A DNA stretch of 64,000 nt from Henricia sp. BOLD:AAB3569 (Eukaryota > Echinodermata > Asteroidea > Spinulosida > Echinasteridae), in contig JBBELK010000369.1 in the NCBI GenBank assembly GCA_037783545.1, positions 496,001 through 560,000 on the forward strand, written 5' to 3'. The notes below the pieces were generated by a model. That model made no database searches. It was not told where the DNA came from and saw only the letters and a program-made list of their open reading frames with translations. Both the position numbers and the translations under genes were made by a program. Shown here piece by piece: positions 1 to 9,980 of the stretch (its first letter is position 1; each line of letters starts with the position of its first letter).

Positions 1-10
1 CTAGTGGACT

Positions 11-181
11 CTAGGGCTGCTGGCATAGCCGTATAGTGGCCCGTAGGGGGACCCTAGTGCCGTCTTGAGCAGTCATATTGAAGCCGGGACACTGCTGTTG
101 CTTCTTGGGGGCATTGGACTTGCCCTTAGACTTCCCGGCTCCCTGGCATTGCTTGGTAGGATCGCGAGAACAGAAATTCAT
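11..181 (-). CDS. Unrecognised short ORF at left edge, possible exon fragment
   Basis: Reading the minus strand from the ATG at 179-181 gives about 56 codons to a TAG at 11-13. The product has four cysteines (C4, C10, C34, C52) and a Lys/Gln-rich middle (KSKGKSNAPKKQQQ), which is not typical of random AT-rich sequence. I do not recognise a family. It could be the end of a host gene or of a retroelement ORF: the sequence just above it (about 180-196) resembles the 3' end of the SINE-like insertion near 3125-3145. Nothing upstream supports a promoter or a splice site. Low confidence. Confidence 0.15.
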   Translation of the reverse strand: MNFCSRDPTKQCQGAGKSKGKSNAPKKQQQCPGFNMTAQDGTRVPLRATIRLCQQP

Positions 182-210
182 CCCAATTTGGAGTTAAAAC
201 CATGGTTGAC

Positions 211-363
211 TATAGACCGTATCGAATAGCCGCCATTTCGTGGGGCACCTTTTGTTACTTAAACCGTTCAACAATGGAAGCACAATATGTGCAACCATGC
301 ACGTCCTCAAGGAACAAAGAAACTGGCCCACGAAATGGCGGCTATTCGATGATACGGTCTATA
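211..363. mobile_element. MITE, ACCGTATCG family (copy 1)
   Basis: Short element of about 150 bp with terminal inverted repeats beginning TATAGACCGTATCGAATAG and an interior with AACAATGGAAGCACAATATG. The right arm carries a 2-bp insertion (CGATGATACGG). Other copies occur in units B, C and D and at 58.9 kb. There is no coding capacity, so it is non-autonomous. Confidence 0.7.
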
Positions 364-496
364 GCAGAGGGACACCGGGAAACACTGGGGCCAACAGGGA
401 TGCAAACCCGGGAATGTGTGACAGGGCCTAACTGTGCACACCGAAACCTATCTGATAAATAGAACAAGATTTCTCTTAATTTTGTACAGACATTAG

Positions 497-725
497 CAGG
501 GCTCGAATTTCATTTAAAAATCTGCTAGACCACAGGGTTAGTAGCTTAAATTATTTACTAGACCGACGCTATTGTTACAAGACCAAAGCCACAAGGAACG
601 TGAATTTACTGTTCAATAGTTTTAAAATGCACTGGACCATTGGTCTAGTACAGTAGAGAAAGCACTAGACCGAGGCTTAATTTACTGGCCTCGGTCCACC
701 GGTCAAGTGGGTATTTCGAGCCCTG
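497..725. mobile_element. hAT-like MITE, CAGGGCTCGAA termini
   Basis: The ends are inverted copies (CAGGGCTCGAA and TTCGAGCCCTG). The flanks repeat CATTAG (491-496 and 726-731), six bases of a probable target-site duplication. The CAGGG terminus is typical of hAT elements. Interior is AT-rich and non-coding, with several AGACC motifs. Confidence 0.6.
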
Positions 726-731
726 CATTAG

Positions 732-1071
732 GCCTACGCTAAAAAGCAGTTATTTACTAAATTAAGCTAAAATTAAAACAAATTAACAGATAACTATGCA
801 TGATTTGTTTGTTTTTTTAACATACTCCTACATTGGTACCGAATTAAAATAAGAAGTCTTTCAATTTCATTTAATTGTTATAGTACATGAAATTTGAATC
901 GTGTCAGTACTGGTAGAATTCTTGTAGAATACTTGATCTGAGTGAGCTGTTGTACAGGCATTTTTTATGTACTCAGATTTTCTGTTGATATTTGTTAAAA
1001 TTTGGATGTTTATTTTTGTATTTTATCTCCTTAATCTGTTAGATTTTTATATTACTCTGATATAATTTTGG
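732..1071. other. AT-rich intergenic stretch, nothing recognised
   Basis: About 340 bp of AT-rich sequence between two MITEs. I see no ORF, RNA gene or structured repeat. Confidence 0.5.
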
Positions 1072-1079
1072 GTGTGTAT

Positions 1080-1468
1080 TAAGCCTGTGCCAAATATTTG
1101 AATATTCGATCGAAAATTGAATATTTGATCGAAAACCGAATATTCGATCGAAAATTGAATATTCAAATTTTTTTTACAATTCGAATATTCGAACAAAAAT
1201 GGGAGATAAGTAGTTTTATGATAATTTGGGTTTGAAGTGAACCAAATTCACAGTAACCGTAATGGTTGGGTATCCGGATACCCTCAAAATCAAAGCAAAC
1301 ATTTAAATTTCAAACCCGGAAGTTAGGGCATGTGTTTTCACGCCACCAGCGGCCAGATCGCCACAGGTTTAGGGCCTTTTCTTTTCGGAACAAATACACG
1401 ATCGAATATTTGAATAATTTAAAAATCGAATATTCGAATACTAAATTATTCGAATTGACTCAGGCTTA
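1080..1468. mobile_element. hAT-like MITE with 8-bp target-site duplication
   Basis: An exact 8-bp direct repeat GTGTGTAT flanks the element (1072-1079 and 1469-1476). The termini are inverted (TAAGCCTG at the left, CAGGCTTA at the right). Subterminal regions are packed with GAATATTCGA-type palindromes on both sides, a typical arrangement for transposase-binding sites. No ORF of note, so non-autonomous. Confidence 0.75.
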
Positions 1469-1671
1469 GTGTGTATGCTTGCTTGTGTATTTGGATTTTT
1501 TTTTTTTTTAATTGTTGTTAGAAAATTACAACTATCTCGTGTTTTTAAATGTCTATTGTATCATTTTCAATGACCCAAAATTTTACTTCATGAGTTGACA
1601 AGAAAAATCTTACTCAGTGTTAATAGCAATGGTAACAAACGCCACATGAAATTATTTCTGTCCAAGATCGT

Positions 1672-2093
1672 TAGCCCGTTTACACTCGATTCACCTTTAC
1701 CGAATTGAACTCCGCAATTTCCGAAAAGACGAGTTGAAGCTAAGTGTAAACGCAAAAGGTGAAATAAAAAAGGCGGATCAGACCCGGGTCTGATTCGTCT
1801 TTTTAAGTCACCTTGGGTAGGGTTGAACCCCTCAATTGTCAAGGTCGCTTGTAGTGAAAACGATACATGAAAATACAGATTTGGCAATTTGAGCGTCCTT
1901 GGGGCGGTAGGTTTAATCGACGAATCCATGCATGCACTGCGGTCACAATTAGCGGTTTGTAAACAGTGGTGAAGGCGAATTGAAGCCGAATCGAGATGTA
2001 GTGTTAAACGCGGCAAATGTTTAGTTTTGAGGTCGTAATAATAAAAATGCCGTGTCTGTATCCACCTTTGCCGGTTCAAGTGTAAACACGATG
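1672..2093. mobile_element. Possible MITE with GTTTACACT inverted ends
   Basis: Inverted similarity links the left part (CGTTTACACTCGATTCACC) and the right part (GGTTCAAGTGTAAACACG). A 163-codon open frame on the minus strand crosses the block but has no recognisable composition, so I treat it as chance. No target duplication was found. The stretch 2094-2556 beyond it shows nothing I recognise. Confidence 0.35.
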
Positions 2094-2560
2094 TTTCGGT
2101 AAGAAATTAACAACTAAAGGTGGTTTTTTTAAAAATATGTTTGTACACACAAAGACCACACAAATTTTAAAGGTTTTCTGAAGCATTGATACATCTATGA
2201 GCAAGTTCAATTCACAACCGTAGTTAACTATAGTTCGACTATTTCCAACCAAACGCAGTCTAGTCAACGATGGTTAGTCGTATCTGGTCGACCATTTGGA
2301 GCCAGAGCGCTAGTCACTGGTACCCATCGCAGATAGAGTTGATGCAGTGTTTTCCGCGGAACCAACTGACTAACCAAAAGCGTTCGGACTGGCATGCGCA
2401 TGTGTGTTGTCAAGATGACGTTCAACCAGTGGTTATTTCTAGTCGTGTTGCTGACATTTCTGCAGGCTAGTTTACCAACATTCTTCCTCAGATATGTTAT
2501 GCCCTTATTCCAAAAATCTGTAAAAAAGAAGTATCTTGTAAATGATACATCGGGCCTTAA

Positions 2561-2694
2561 AGGCACAGGCTAGTTGGCAATGCGCGCACACCAAATTCGT
2601 GCCACGAAATACACAGCTCCATGCCTTTTGCTACATGGAGCTGCGTATTTCGTGGCCTGCAATTGGCGCGCGCAATGCTGACGAGCCTGTGCCT
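2561..2694. mobile_element. TTAA-flanked hairpin MITE (AGGCACAGGCTCG family), copy 1
   Basis: TTAA at 2557-2560 and 2695-2698 bounds a near-palindrome. Ends are AGGCACAGGCT and AGCCTGTGCCT; the arms contain GCGCGC runs and GAGCTGCGTATTTCGTGGC. At least twelve copies occur in the window. TTAA duplication is the piggyBac signature. Each transcript would fold into a hairpin of roughly 60 bp. Confidence 0.8.
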
Positions 2695-3020
2695 TTAAGT
2701 TGAAAATCTGCTTTACATATTGGAGATTGTGCATTCCCTTACTTTACTTTGTAAACCAACTTTTGTTCACGTCGATGTCATTATTATATCACATAGCTTT
2801 TACCTGTTGTGTATGTCGTCAAAAAATGGGATTTCGTTTTTTTTTCAAATTTGGCGACAAAATGGATTTTGTGCCTGATAGATATGTATTTTTTTCTGTA
2901 TATTATTACATTAGGGTATAATAACTTTAAGTACTGTATATATACACTCAGTTTTTATTTGCATTTTTATAATTGATGTCAACCCGCAAAAATTATAATT
3001 TTACTTGCTGGAGTCAACAG

Positions 3021-3137
3021 AGAGAGAAACCAACTGTGCCTTATAGCTCAGCTGGTAGAGTGTCTGCCCGGTTAGTCGGAGGTCTCGGGTTCGAATCCCG
3101 ATATGGCCCTTATGATTTTTTTTCTCATCCCAAGTTT
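3021..3137 (+). mobile_element. tRNA-derived short SINE or retroposed tRNA, 11-bp TSD
   Basis: A tRNA-like body (about 3039-3110) has an A-box-like TAGCTCAGCTGGTAGAG and a perfect B box GGTTCGAATCC with a good T-stem (TCGGG/CCCGA). The acceptor stem has about two mismatches and the anticodon arm pairs poorly, so this is not a functional tRNA. A T8 tract follows. The whole 117-bp insert is flanked by GGAGTCAACAG (3010-3020 and 3138-3148), the mark of target-primed retroposition. Confidence 0.6.
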
Positions 3138-3148
3138 GGAGTCAACAG

Positions 3149-3446
3149 CATATATAGGTCATTTTAAAAACCTTTTAACACACATTTTCTCCGCAGATGT
3201 GAAGAAAAAAAGTGCAGGAAAGTGTTGCTCAAAATTAACGAAGACTATTTCACCAGATTAATTCCTAAAGTTTATGGGTTGACCCAAAATATAAAAATTA
3301 ATGCATACACAGAATTGTACGTGTTTATAAAAATGTTTTGCTGTGTTACCGTTTTAGGAAACCCGTAGAAATAACGGATATATGTAATGTAGATGGTCAA
3401 TGTGTATTGCGAGGAAATACCCATTATTACTGGAACATCTTACCCC
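3149..3446. other. Intergenic, nothing recognised
   Basis: About 300 bp of AT-rich sequence between the SINE and the next hairpin element; no convincing ORF or repeat. Confidence 0.4.
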
Positions 3447-3450
3447 TTGA

Positions 3451-3568
3451 AGGCACAGGCTCGTCAGCAATGCGCGCGCACCAATTTCGTGCCACGAAAT
3501 ACGCAGCTCCATAGCAAAGGCATGGAGCTGCGTATTTTGTGGCACGCATTGCTAACGAGCCTGTGTCT
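3451..3568. mobile_element. TTAA hairpin MITE (AGGCACAGGCTCG family), copy 2
   Basis: Near-perfect palindrome. The right side is bounded by TTAA (3569-3572); the left boundary has decayed to TTGA (3447-3450). The flanking bases also pair (TTACCCC against GGGGTAA), extending the hairpin beyond the element. The following 3573-4000 has no recognisable feature. Confidence 0.75.
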
Positions 3569-4004
3569 TTAAGGGGTAAAGATGTTTATCGTGTAATTTT
3601 TTGGACGAGGTGTGTTCGATTAGCTCACATGAGTCGGCCCTGACCTGGTGGATCAGTTGAAGCTAAACGAATGCAACCTAGCGCATTGTGCATTCAATAC
3701 AAGCAACGCGCACGCAGATCGCTGTGCCAGTGACAACTCAAAATGACACTTTTAAATATTTAGGCGCTCGTTCAGTCATCGAATCGCAAATTTTAATACT
3801 GTGAATTGAATTTAAAATGAATTTAATTAAACCCTTCTTTATAGTACAAGAAACATACTACATTTTAAAGATTTTTTTTACCAAACGTTTTTACCCAGAC
3901 TTATTTGTTACCATGCTTTTTAATAACGCTCATTTGAAGGGTTATTCTGTACATTTTGGAATAATTTTGCCGAGATATGTATACCCTAATTATCACCTAT
4001 TTAA

Positions 4005-4787
4005 AGGTAATATACATGTTTGGTAAACTGTTCAGAACGGCGTGATTTCCACTGGTAAATGAAAGCCTAGGTCGAGAAAACTACCTTGTAGAAATTTCAG
4101 CCACATATGCTACCACATACTTCAAAAAACATGACAAAACCCAATTATGGTTTTTGTGCATGAATGAATGGCATTGACCAGACACTCGGTGCCATTGTCC
4201 CTTCATCACCCGGAGGTAAGCGGACCTGTAAAAATACCGGCGGGGCCCGGGCCCTTAAACTGCAAGGGAAACGGCCGACCTTGCGGGATTATTTAGACGC
4301 AGTGCCATGTGTCTGGGGGATCCACTATGACCGGCCTCCTCGGGGTTGCCTTGGAAAACTACCCAGATTCCACGTAGTACTTATATACAACGTTTCTTCA
4401 ATTTTATTGAAATATACCACTTGTTTTCTATACAACTAATTCCAAGATCATATATTTTCCACAACTTACATGATTTTATTAATTTTAATCAAAACCAAAC
4501 ATTTTTATATATTAACATAATCCCGCCATGAATATGGCCTCTGATGCCGGCATGGCGTTAAACCACAAACTCACTCACTCACTGAATGAATGGCTTCAAA
4601 GATCGCCTACAGTCATTCTTTGGAGATTCAAATAATTTAAAATTGTCATTTTTCTCATAAATGGGGGCACTTCAGACGAAATAATTTCACAGGATGATTA
4701 CTACCATTACCATCTTGATAACAAGTAATCTTTTTGATAATAATTCAGACATTTTTTGAGGGCAATTACCAATCCTGTATATTACCT
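4005..4787. mobile_element. TTAA-flanked MITE (AGGTA-TATACATG family) split by a LINE end
   Basis: TTAA at 4001-4004 and 4788-4791 bounds inverted ends AGGTAATATACATG and CTGTATATTACCT. The related copy at 56966-57282 lacks the interior insertion, so the true element is about 350 bp and the 4173-4582 block entered later. Shared interior markers include GTTTTTGTGCATGAATGAAT and CACAGGATGATTACT. Confidence 0.7.
4173..4582 (+). mobile_element. 5'-truncated LINE 3' end with 12-bp TSD
   Basis: Flanked by an exact 12-bp repeat TGAATGAATGGC (4161-4172 and 4583-4594) and ending in CACTCACTCACT, a short 3' tandem tail typical of some non-LTR retrotransposons. The 410-bp body is mostly GC-rich 3'-UTR-like sequence followed by AT-rich sequence. 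The empty counterpart near 57100 proves it is an insertion. Confidence 0.7.
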
Positions 4788-4794
4788 TTAATGT

Positions 4795-5095
4795 TGCATG
4801 TTGCTCATTTTTTGGTTGTGACTTTTTATTAATTCCATTATTATAGCCTTTTTTAAACTACAAAACGAATCCGCTCTAAAATAAAGTTAACAGCATAACT
4901 GTTCTTATTTTATTTGTATTTCTTTGTTTTAGATGGCCTTGGTTATTTGCAAAATAAAAAAGTCGCCCATTACAAGGCTGACAGGCCACTCGAGGTAAGG
5001 GCTACTGAAGTCGATTATGGAGAAACCAGCCCCTCACACCGAAACAAGACAGAATTACCAGTCTGTTTACGATACAAGTGGGGCTGGGAGGGGTA
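4795..5095. other. AT-rich intergenic, nothing recognised
   Basis: No ORF or repeat that I can support; AT-rich with T runs. Confidence 0.35.
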
Positions 5096-5099
5096 ACTA

Positions 5100-5278
5100 G
5101 TCCGAATTGAGACAACCAAGTTGCCTCTACCCCTATTATAAGCAAGCATGGTAAAGTGCCTTGCTCAAGGGCACAAGTGCCACAACCTGTCGCGGCCAGG
5201 ATCCAAACCCACTTTCCAGTATTTGGCACAGGAACTTGAGTTTGATGCACTAGACTGCTAGACCATAACATCCCACAA
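5100..5278 (-). mobile_element. tRNA-head SINE with GAGCAAGGCAC core (diverged copy)
   Basis: Read on the minus strand, a tRNA-like head (TGGTCTAGCAGTCTAGTGCA, then a decayed B box) is followed by TGCCCTTGAGCAAGGCACTT. The same order is seen better preserved at 39954-40140. The core resembles the deeply conserved central domain described for many metazoan SINEs (I recall the Nin-DC type, not verified). Confidence 0.6.
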
Positions 5279-5285
5279 AACTAAT

Positions 5286-5470
5286 GCTAATTGTGGTTCG
5301 AATAGAATACTAAAGTGAAAATGTTACCCTTTGTGTGTTGCCAAGGTTACTGGGTCTGCACTAAAACCAGTGAACTAGTTTCCCTGTACTTGAGCAATGG
5401 ACGTTTCAGATTACCAACGAATGTTTAGAGCCAGTTGCCATTGCAGCTGACGTCACATGTGTCTGCCAAT
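5286..5470. mobile_element. Diverged MITE related to the 58.7 kb element
   Basis: Contains GGACGTTTCAGATTACCAAC and CTGACGTCACA, which recur at the start of units B, C, D and of the partial fourth unit (22.87, 31.46, 40.39, 48.35 kb), and in reverse at 58685-58860. Ends are poorly defined. Confidence 0.4.
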
Positions 5471-5493
5471 TTGATACAGGAAAAAAATGTATT

Positions 5494-5605
5494 TTTTATT
5501 TGTATTTTTTATTTAATGGTTTATTTCAATTACAATGACCAACAGCTGCTGCTGACCGGGCCACCTTACATGGGGTAAACGATGAATGTAAGAGAATTTT
5601 ACCTG
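5494..5605 (-). mobile_element. LINE 3' end fragment
   Basis: The reverse complement matches the 3' end of the LINE at 49620-50325: shared GGCCCGGTCAGCAGCAGCTG, then a stretch containing AATTGAAATAAACCATT and an A/T-rich tail. Only the last ~110 bp are present, as expected for a 5'-truncated copy. Confidence 0.6.
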
Positions 5606-5974
5606 GACTGGTCCCCTGTCCCTAAGATTGGTCGTACATAAACCCAAAAAAAGGAGTTCTTCCTCTTAGTTTGTGGTCTAGGTTCACATCCAGGTACTGG
5701 CTGCTGGCATGTATAATCAAACTCCAAGATTTGGACGAAATGGAGAAGATAGCAACCATTTGTAGGTGTTTTCTCTGCCTTTACTTGTACAGCCCTTATT
5801 TTTCTTATGCTTTTCACTGGCGATTTCCAATTAGTGACGTCAACGAGAGAATGAGCGCCATCTTGTGCAGCATGTACAAACCATGTCGTTTTCGTGGCAT
5901 GACATTTTGTAGCTCAAAATCTGCATCGGATTATTTTAGCTTAGAAATGGTTTCAGTGGTAATTTAAATACAAT
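5606..5974. other. Unassigned sequence with a chance-looking open frame
   Basis: A 98-codon plus-strand frame spans most of this block, but it has no recognisable motif and no conservation in the paralogous units. I do not call a gene. Confidence 0.3.
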
Positions 5975-6472
5975 GTTGTAACGAGTCTCCCTCTACTCGA
6001 GTCCCAAGTCAAGTCGAGCTACCTTCGAGTCCCAAGTCAAGCCTCCTTCGAGTCCCAAGTCAAGTCAAGCCGCCTTCGAGTCCCAAGTCAAGCTGCCTTC
6101 GAGTCCCAGGTCAAGTCAAGTCAAATGGCCTTCGAGTCCCAAGTCAAGTCAGGCATGTTGGTCAAGTCGGTTCAAGTCCAGTAGTATTTGTTCAAGCTAC
6201 ATGTAATTTCATAATGAGTCTAAACCCTGAATCTTGCATTCGTGTAGGGTATTTTTTATTGTTCTGGCCAAGAATGCTCCATTTTAAAAGAAAGCTTTAG
6301 TTCTGAAAAACAATCAGTTCCTCAAAATTACAAAAAATGCATAAAAGTTTAATTTCATTTTTTTCAGACCCGAGTCAAGTCAACTCATTTGAGATTCGAG
6401 TCTCAAGTCAAGTCAAGTCAGTGAAAATCGGGACTCGAGTCCGAGTCTCGAGTCCGAGTCATTACAACCCTG
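5975..6472. repeat. AAGTC minisatellite inside an inverted-end element (unit A1)
   Basis: Dozens of AAGTC/CAAGTC pentamers and CTTCGAGTCCCAAGTCAAG units in two blocks (about 6000-6175 and 6365-6450) are separated by AT-rich sequence. The block begins TTGTAACGAGTC and ends GAGTCATTACAACCCTG, weakly inverted, which suggests a hAT-like MITE whose subterminal repeats expanded. Homologous blocks open units B, C and D with different repeat numbers. Confidence 0.65.
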
Positions 6473-6676
6473 CAACCAAGACACCCATAAAACGTTGTTT
6501 TTGAATCAACATGTTTTTATTTATTAACCCAAATTTAACACCGCCAAAAGCAAAAGCAAAAGAGATAAACAAAAACCAGCAAAAATGGTGAGTAAAATAC
6601 TAAACAATACACAATCTGCATGGTAAGATTGTAGAAATAGTCCTGCTGATCTGAGTTCTTAGTGAGTCAAATAGTA

Positions 6677-6966
6677 ATGCACCTATCAATTGTTTCCCAC
6701 CGCACCTCCCTCCCCCTCCCCCGGGCTACCCCACCTAAGAGGTGGTGATTGTCACTGTTTGCGTGACAAAATCCACACCCCTGGGGCAACATTTAGGTGA
6801 CAAATTCCCCACCCTCGGGTGCAAAACATGCGCACAAATTGCACAAACAATGGGTCAAATGCCCCACCCTGGGGCATGAAAAACGTGACCAAACCCCCAC
6901 TTACGGGGTGGGGCAGCGCGGGGGGGTGGGGGAGGGGTGGGGTGAGGGAAACAATTGATAGGTGCA
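6677..6966. mobile_element. GC-rich MITE inserted at TA, only in unit A1
   Basis: Inverted ends ATGCACCTATCAATTGTTTC and GAAACAATTGATAGGTGCAT flank an interior rich in CCCCACC/GGGGTGG. Units A2, B, C and D have the uninterrupted site, so the insertion is proven; TA is duplicated at the ends (6675-6676, 6967-6968). Strong purine/pyrimidine skew at the two ends. Confidence 0.75.
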
Positions 6967-7055
6967 TAAAGTTAAACATTTTCAGTGCTACGTTAACTGG
7001 GCCATTTAAATATGAACGCCTGCATATATACGGTGTACTACTTGAGTAAAGTGGG

Positions 7056-7372
7056 GGTACCATGGCTGAGTGGTTTGGGTCATGGGTGAAAACTTGGGGT
7101 TGCGAATTCGGTTGCGGTGCCTGTGCCCTTGAGCAAGGCACTCAACCACACTTGCTCCATCCTTCGGAAGGGATGAAAAGCCGTTGGTCCAGTGTGTTAG
7201 GTAATGGTAACGCACTCTAAAGAACCCAGAGCATCCTTTCGTAAAGAGCAAGGGGATATTCCCCGGTGTCTCTGGTCATTTCTAATTCGAATTCTTCATG
7301 GGTTTCCTCACGCTTGCGAGTGACAGTGCAATGAGCACTATTGAGGAATCCTTGGTATGAATACCAGAATGA
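7056..7372 (+). mobile_element. SINE, tRNA-like head plus GAGCAAGGCACT core (unit A1)
   Basis: Same SINE as in units B, C and D. The A-box region (ATGGCTGAGTGGTTTGGGTC) survives but part of the tRNA-like head, including the B box, is deleted. Core TGCCCTTGAGCAAGGCACTC and a 3' part with TCTGGTCATTTCTAATTCGA follow. Unit A2 lacks the SINE altogether at the homologous position (about 12225-12260). Confidence 0.7.
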
Positions 7373-7460
7373 AATAATAATTTGTTAAAGAGCAGCTAAA
7401 TTGCACCACTACTTGTACCTCTGCTGCAGGTGATACTTAAATTGTGTATAATACCTTTAA

Positions 7461-7595
7461 AGGCACAGGCTCGTCAGCAATGCGCGCGTGCCAAATTCGT
7501 GCCACGAAATACGCAGCTCCATAGCAAAGGCATGGAGCTGCGTATTTCGTGTCACGAATTTGGCGGGCGCGCGCATTGCTGACAAGTCTGTGCCT
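7461..7595. mobile_element. TTAA hairpin MITE, copy 3 (unit A1, first)
   Basis: TTAA at 7457-7460 and 7596-7599. Arms match other copies; loop is ATAGCAAAGGCAT. The same insertion sits at the same place in units B, C and D. Confidence 0.8.
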
Positions 7596-7846
7596 TTAAC
7601 TATGTAGTTTGGCCAATATAGTGCCTTGTCCACATGCATGAGATAAATCGGTGTATAGCATGTGTGTAACTTATCAGAAAAAAAGAAAACTTATTTGAAG
7701 AGCTTATTTGCCAAAACAGACATAGGATATTACACATTACTGAAGCTTGTCTGTCTTGCCTTTCCACTAGATAGACCGTATCGAAAATTTCTTTGTTCTT
7801 TGATGACATGCGATTGCGCATTTTGTGCTTAAATTGACTAATTTGA

Positions 7847-7979
7847 AGACACAGGCTCGTCAGCAATGCGCGCGCGCCAAATTCGTGCCACGAAATACGC
7901 AGCTCCATGCCTTTGCTATGGAGCTGCGTATTTCTTGGCACGAATTTGGCATGCGCGCATTGTTGGCGAACCTGTGCCT
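7847..7979. mobile_element. TTAA hairpin MITE, copy 4 (unit A1, second)
   Basis: Left flank TTGA (7843-7846), right flank TTAA (7980-7983). Palindromic arms with GCGCGCGC and GCAGCTCCAT. Orthologous to the second hairpin of units B, C and D. Confidence 0.75.
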
Positions 7980-8121
7980 TTAACCATCTTACCCCGGAAG
8001 ACGTACAAGTAAACGCATTCTGACAATAGTCACAGTGGCGGTTGATCTTTTGGTGAGAAGATTCGTACAAATGAATGTACAAATGACTCTCAAAAGTCAA
8101 TATTTGTGGTGATTGACCCGC

Positions 8122-8237
8122 GGGGACCAACTAAATAGCGCTGTTTAGCACACAAATTGCTGAGCACAGAATTTCTTTGCCTTATTTTGCGAAAATTGGA
8201 AATGTTTGTGCTGAGCAGCTCCAATAAATTGGCCCCT
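8122..8237. mobile_element. GGCCAA-end MITE, internally deleted (unit A1)
   Basis: Ends GGACCAACTAAATAGCGCTG and CCAATAAATTGGCCCC are inverted. It is about half the length of the copies in A2, B, C and D because the centre is missing. This family lies just downstream of every NTR-like gene. Confidence 0.6.
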
Positions 8238-8288
8238 GGTCTTAACATTTGGCCAATCACATTTGCCTTAAAAAAAATAAAGAAGAAC

Positions 8289-9980
8289 CATGGAGCTATA
8301 TATAAGAACTAGAGTGCGCACTTATCACGTGACCCCGTGCCTGTGCGCGGTACCCGGGCGTGCCGCCCGCGTAATTTTTTTTCCCAGGATGGTTAAGGGA
8401 AGATTGCTCCTGATTGGCCTAACCACATGCATATATTGCATACTGAAGTGTTTTGTTGATTGCTGTCACTTAACACAACTGCGTGGTTCGAGAGTTAGAC
8501 TATAGGTCTTTCCTCAATTAATGAAGAAAAAAACTACGAGAAAGGAGATTCGAACCCACAATCTCTCGATTAATAGTCCCACGTCTTAACCACTAGACTA
8601 CCAAACAACTCGACAAACCCTTAAATTTTCTTTCTTATATCCCTTTTATTTAATAACTCTTGAGGGCGCTATATAGACAATATGAATATTCATTTACAAT
8701 GCACCAATCAAAAGCAGAGAATATTCTCAATGGCCTTTACCATCCTGGGAAAAAAAATTACGCGTGCCGCCCTGGGACCGCGTCCGCCATTTTGTTAGTG
8801 GTCAAAATAATTGATAAATACCCGGATGTATCCACTGCAGTCAACGGCGCGGCAGCTATAAATGGGTTTTTAAATGATTTATTCGCTGTTTAACGCCAGT
8901 CATGAGTGACCTTTTTCTACTGTACCTAGGAAGGTATAAACGTACACCTCTGCCACTAATTATGGCATAATAATGTTACAAAAAGTGCGAATTTTGTTAG
9001 AAACGTGATTTTAGAAATGAAAAAAATACAGTTTTTCTCTTGAAAATGCTAGGTTATGCTATGTACTTAATGCATGGTGAACGGTAGAACGGTAGTTCTT
9101 CCCTCAGGCAGTCGGTTTCACCGGGAAATCCTGCACCTTACGGTCGCGCTGAACTAAATTATCCCAGAAATTTGAATTAAGTTCGACGTATGAAACAATT
9201 TGGAGCGACTTGGTTCGCCAGAAGTCGAAAGATCGACTGTTCCAGTCAGTCAGAACGACTGAACAGCGACTTGGTTTCAGACGTCGATCTTAAGTGTGCG
9301 CGCGGCTCGCATACGCCTGTCTGAAACAAAATTTTAATCGGAACGATCGTGCGCCTGTATGAAACGGGTGTTACTTTCCCCCAAGTTAATGGCTGAGGTA
9401 CTAGTATACCCGAATGCTCTACCTACACACGCAAAAAGCAGTGGGGGACGTAGCAGGAAAGAACTAGGAAGTTGATCGTGGCTTCAGACCTTGTGTGCAA
9501 AATAGATGAGGCATGCTGAAAAATAAAATCCAGTGTTTCCTCACAAAATCTTAAACTTTCCCACTCCAAATTTAGAGTTTTTCCATCAAATCTGCACATT
9601 CTAATGCTAGATAAGTCATTAAAAAAAATTCTGATCAACTCCCCAAATCTTGTACACTACCCGGGCGACGATTTTGAATGTTGTTTGGCCCATGGAGAAA
9701 GAAAAGTGTTTGGCCTAACTAAAGTTTCAATCTTTTAAAGTAAAATATAAAATATAAACAATGATCCGACAGTCAGGATGATTGTAGTTAGCAACCACAT
9801 CTTTCTGCACCCCTATCGCTGAAAGCATTAATCTTAAAATAAAATTAAAGCTGAAAATACGCATGTCGTCAATACATTAGCACGTACTTTTTGCCCACTA
9901 ACAAAATGGCGTCCACGCACCCTTGAGGGCACGGGGTCACGTGATAAGTGCTCACTCTAGTTCCTATATATAGCTCTGTG
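8289..9980. mobile_element. hAT-like non-autonomous transposon, 1.69 kb, 8-bp TSD
   Basis: Exact 8-bp repeats AGAAGAAC lie at 8281-8288 and 9981-9988. About 50 bp of inverted termini follow (GAGCTATATATA, then CACTTATCACGTGACCCCGTG). Units A2, B, C and D lack it at this place, so it is an insertion specific to A1. The interior has no transposase-like ORF. It contains a second MITE (8369-8763) and, near 9478-9640, a stretch resembling sequence at about 10640-10780 upstream of the A1 gene. Confidence 0.8.
8369..8763 (-). mobile_element. MITE carrying a tRNA-like module, 9-bp TSD (copy 1)
   Basis: 9-bp repeats GTGCCGCCC lie at 8360-8368 and 8764-8772. Termini are inverted (GCGTAATTTTTTTTCCCAGG). 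On the minus strand the interior holds TGGTAGTCTAGTGGTTAAGA and GGTTCGAATCT, Pol III A and B boxes, followed by a T-run terminator. It is nested inside the hAT-like element. The second copy is at 28987-29380. Confidence 0.8.

Noticed and set aside
1588..2079. 163-codon minus-strand frame
   Set aside because: No family resemblance, no signal or domain, overlaps a probable MITE.
5975..6472. CRISPR-like array
   Set aside because: Repeats are contiguous pentamers without unique spacers, in a eukaryotic genome.
7600..8130. 176-codon minus-strand frame, with shorter relatives in B, C and D
   Set aside because: It crosses a hairpin MITE and its length differs in each unit (125-140 codons); its similarity is due to duplicated DNA.
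8543..8612. Functional tRNA gene (minus strand)
   Set aside because: A and B boxes are clear, but the acceptor and T stems do not pair; it is part of a MITE present twice.
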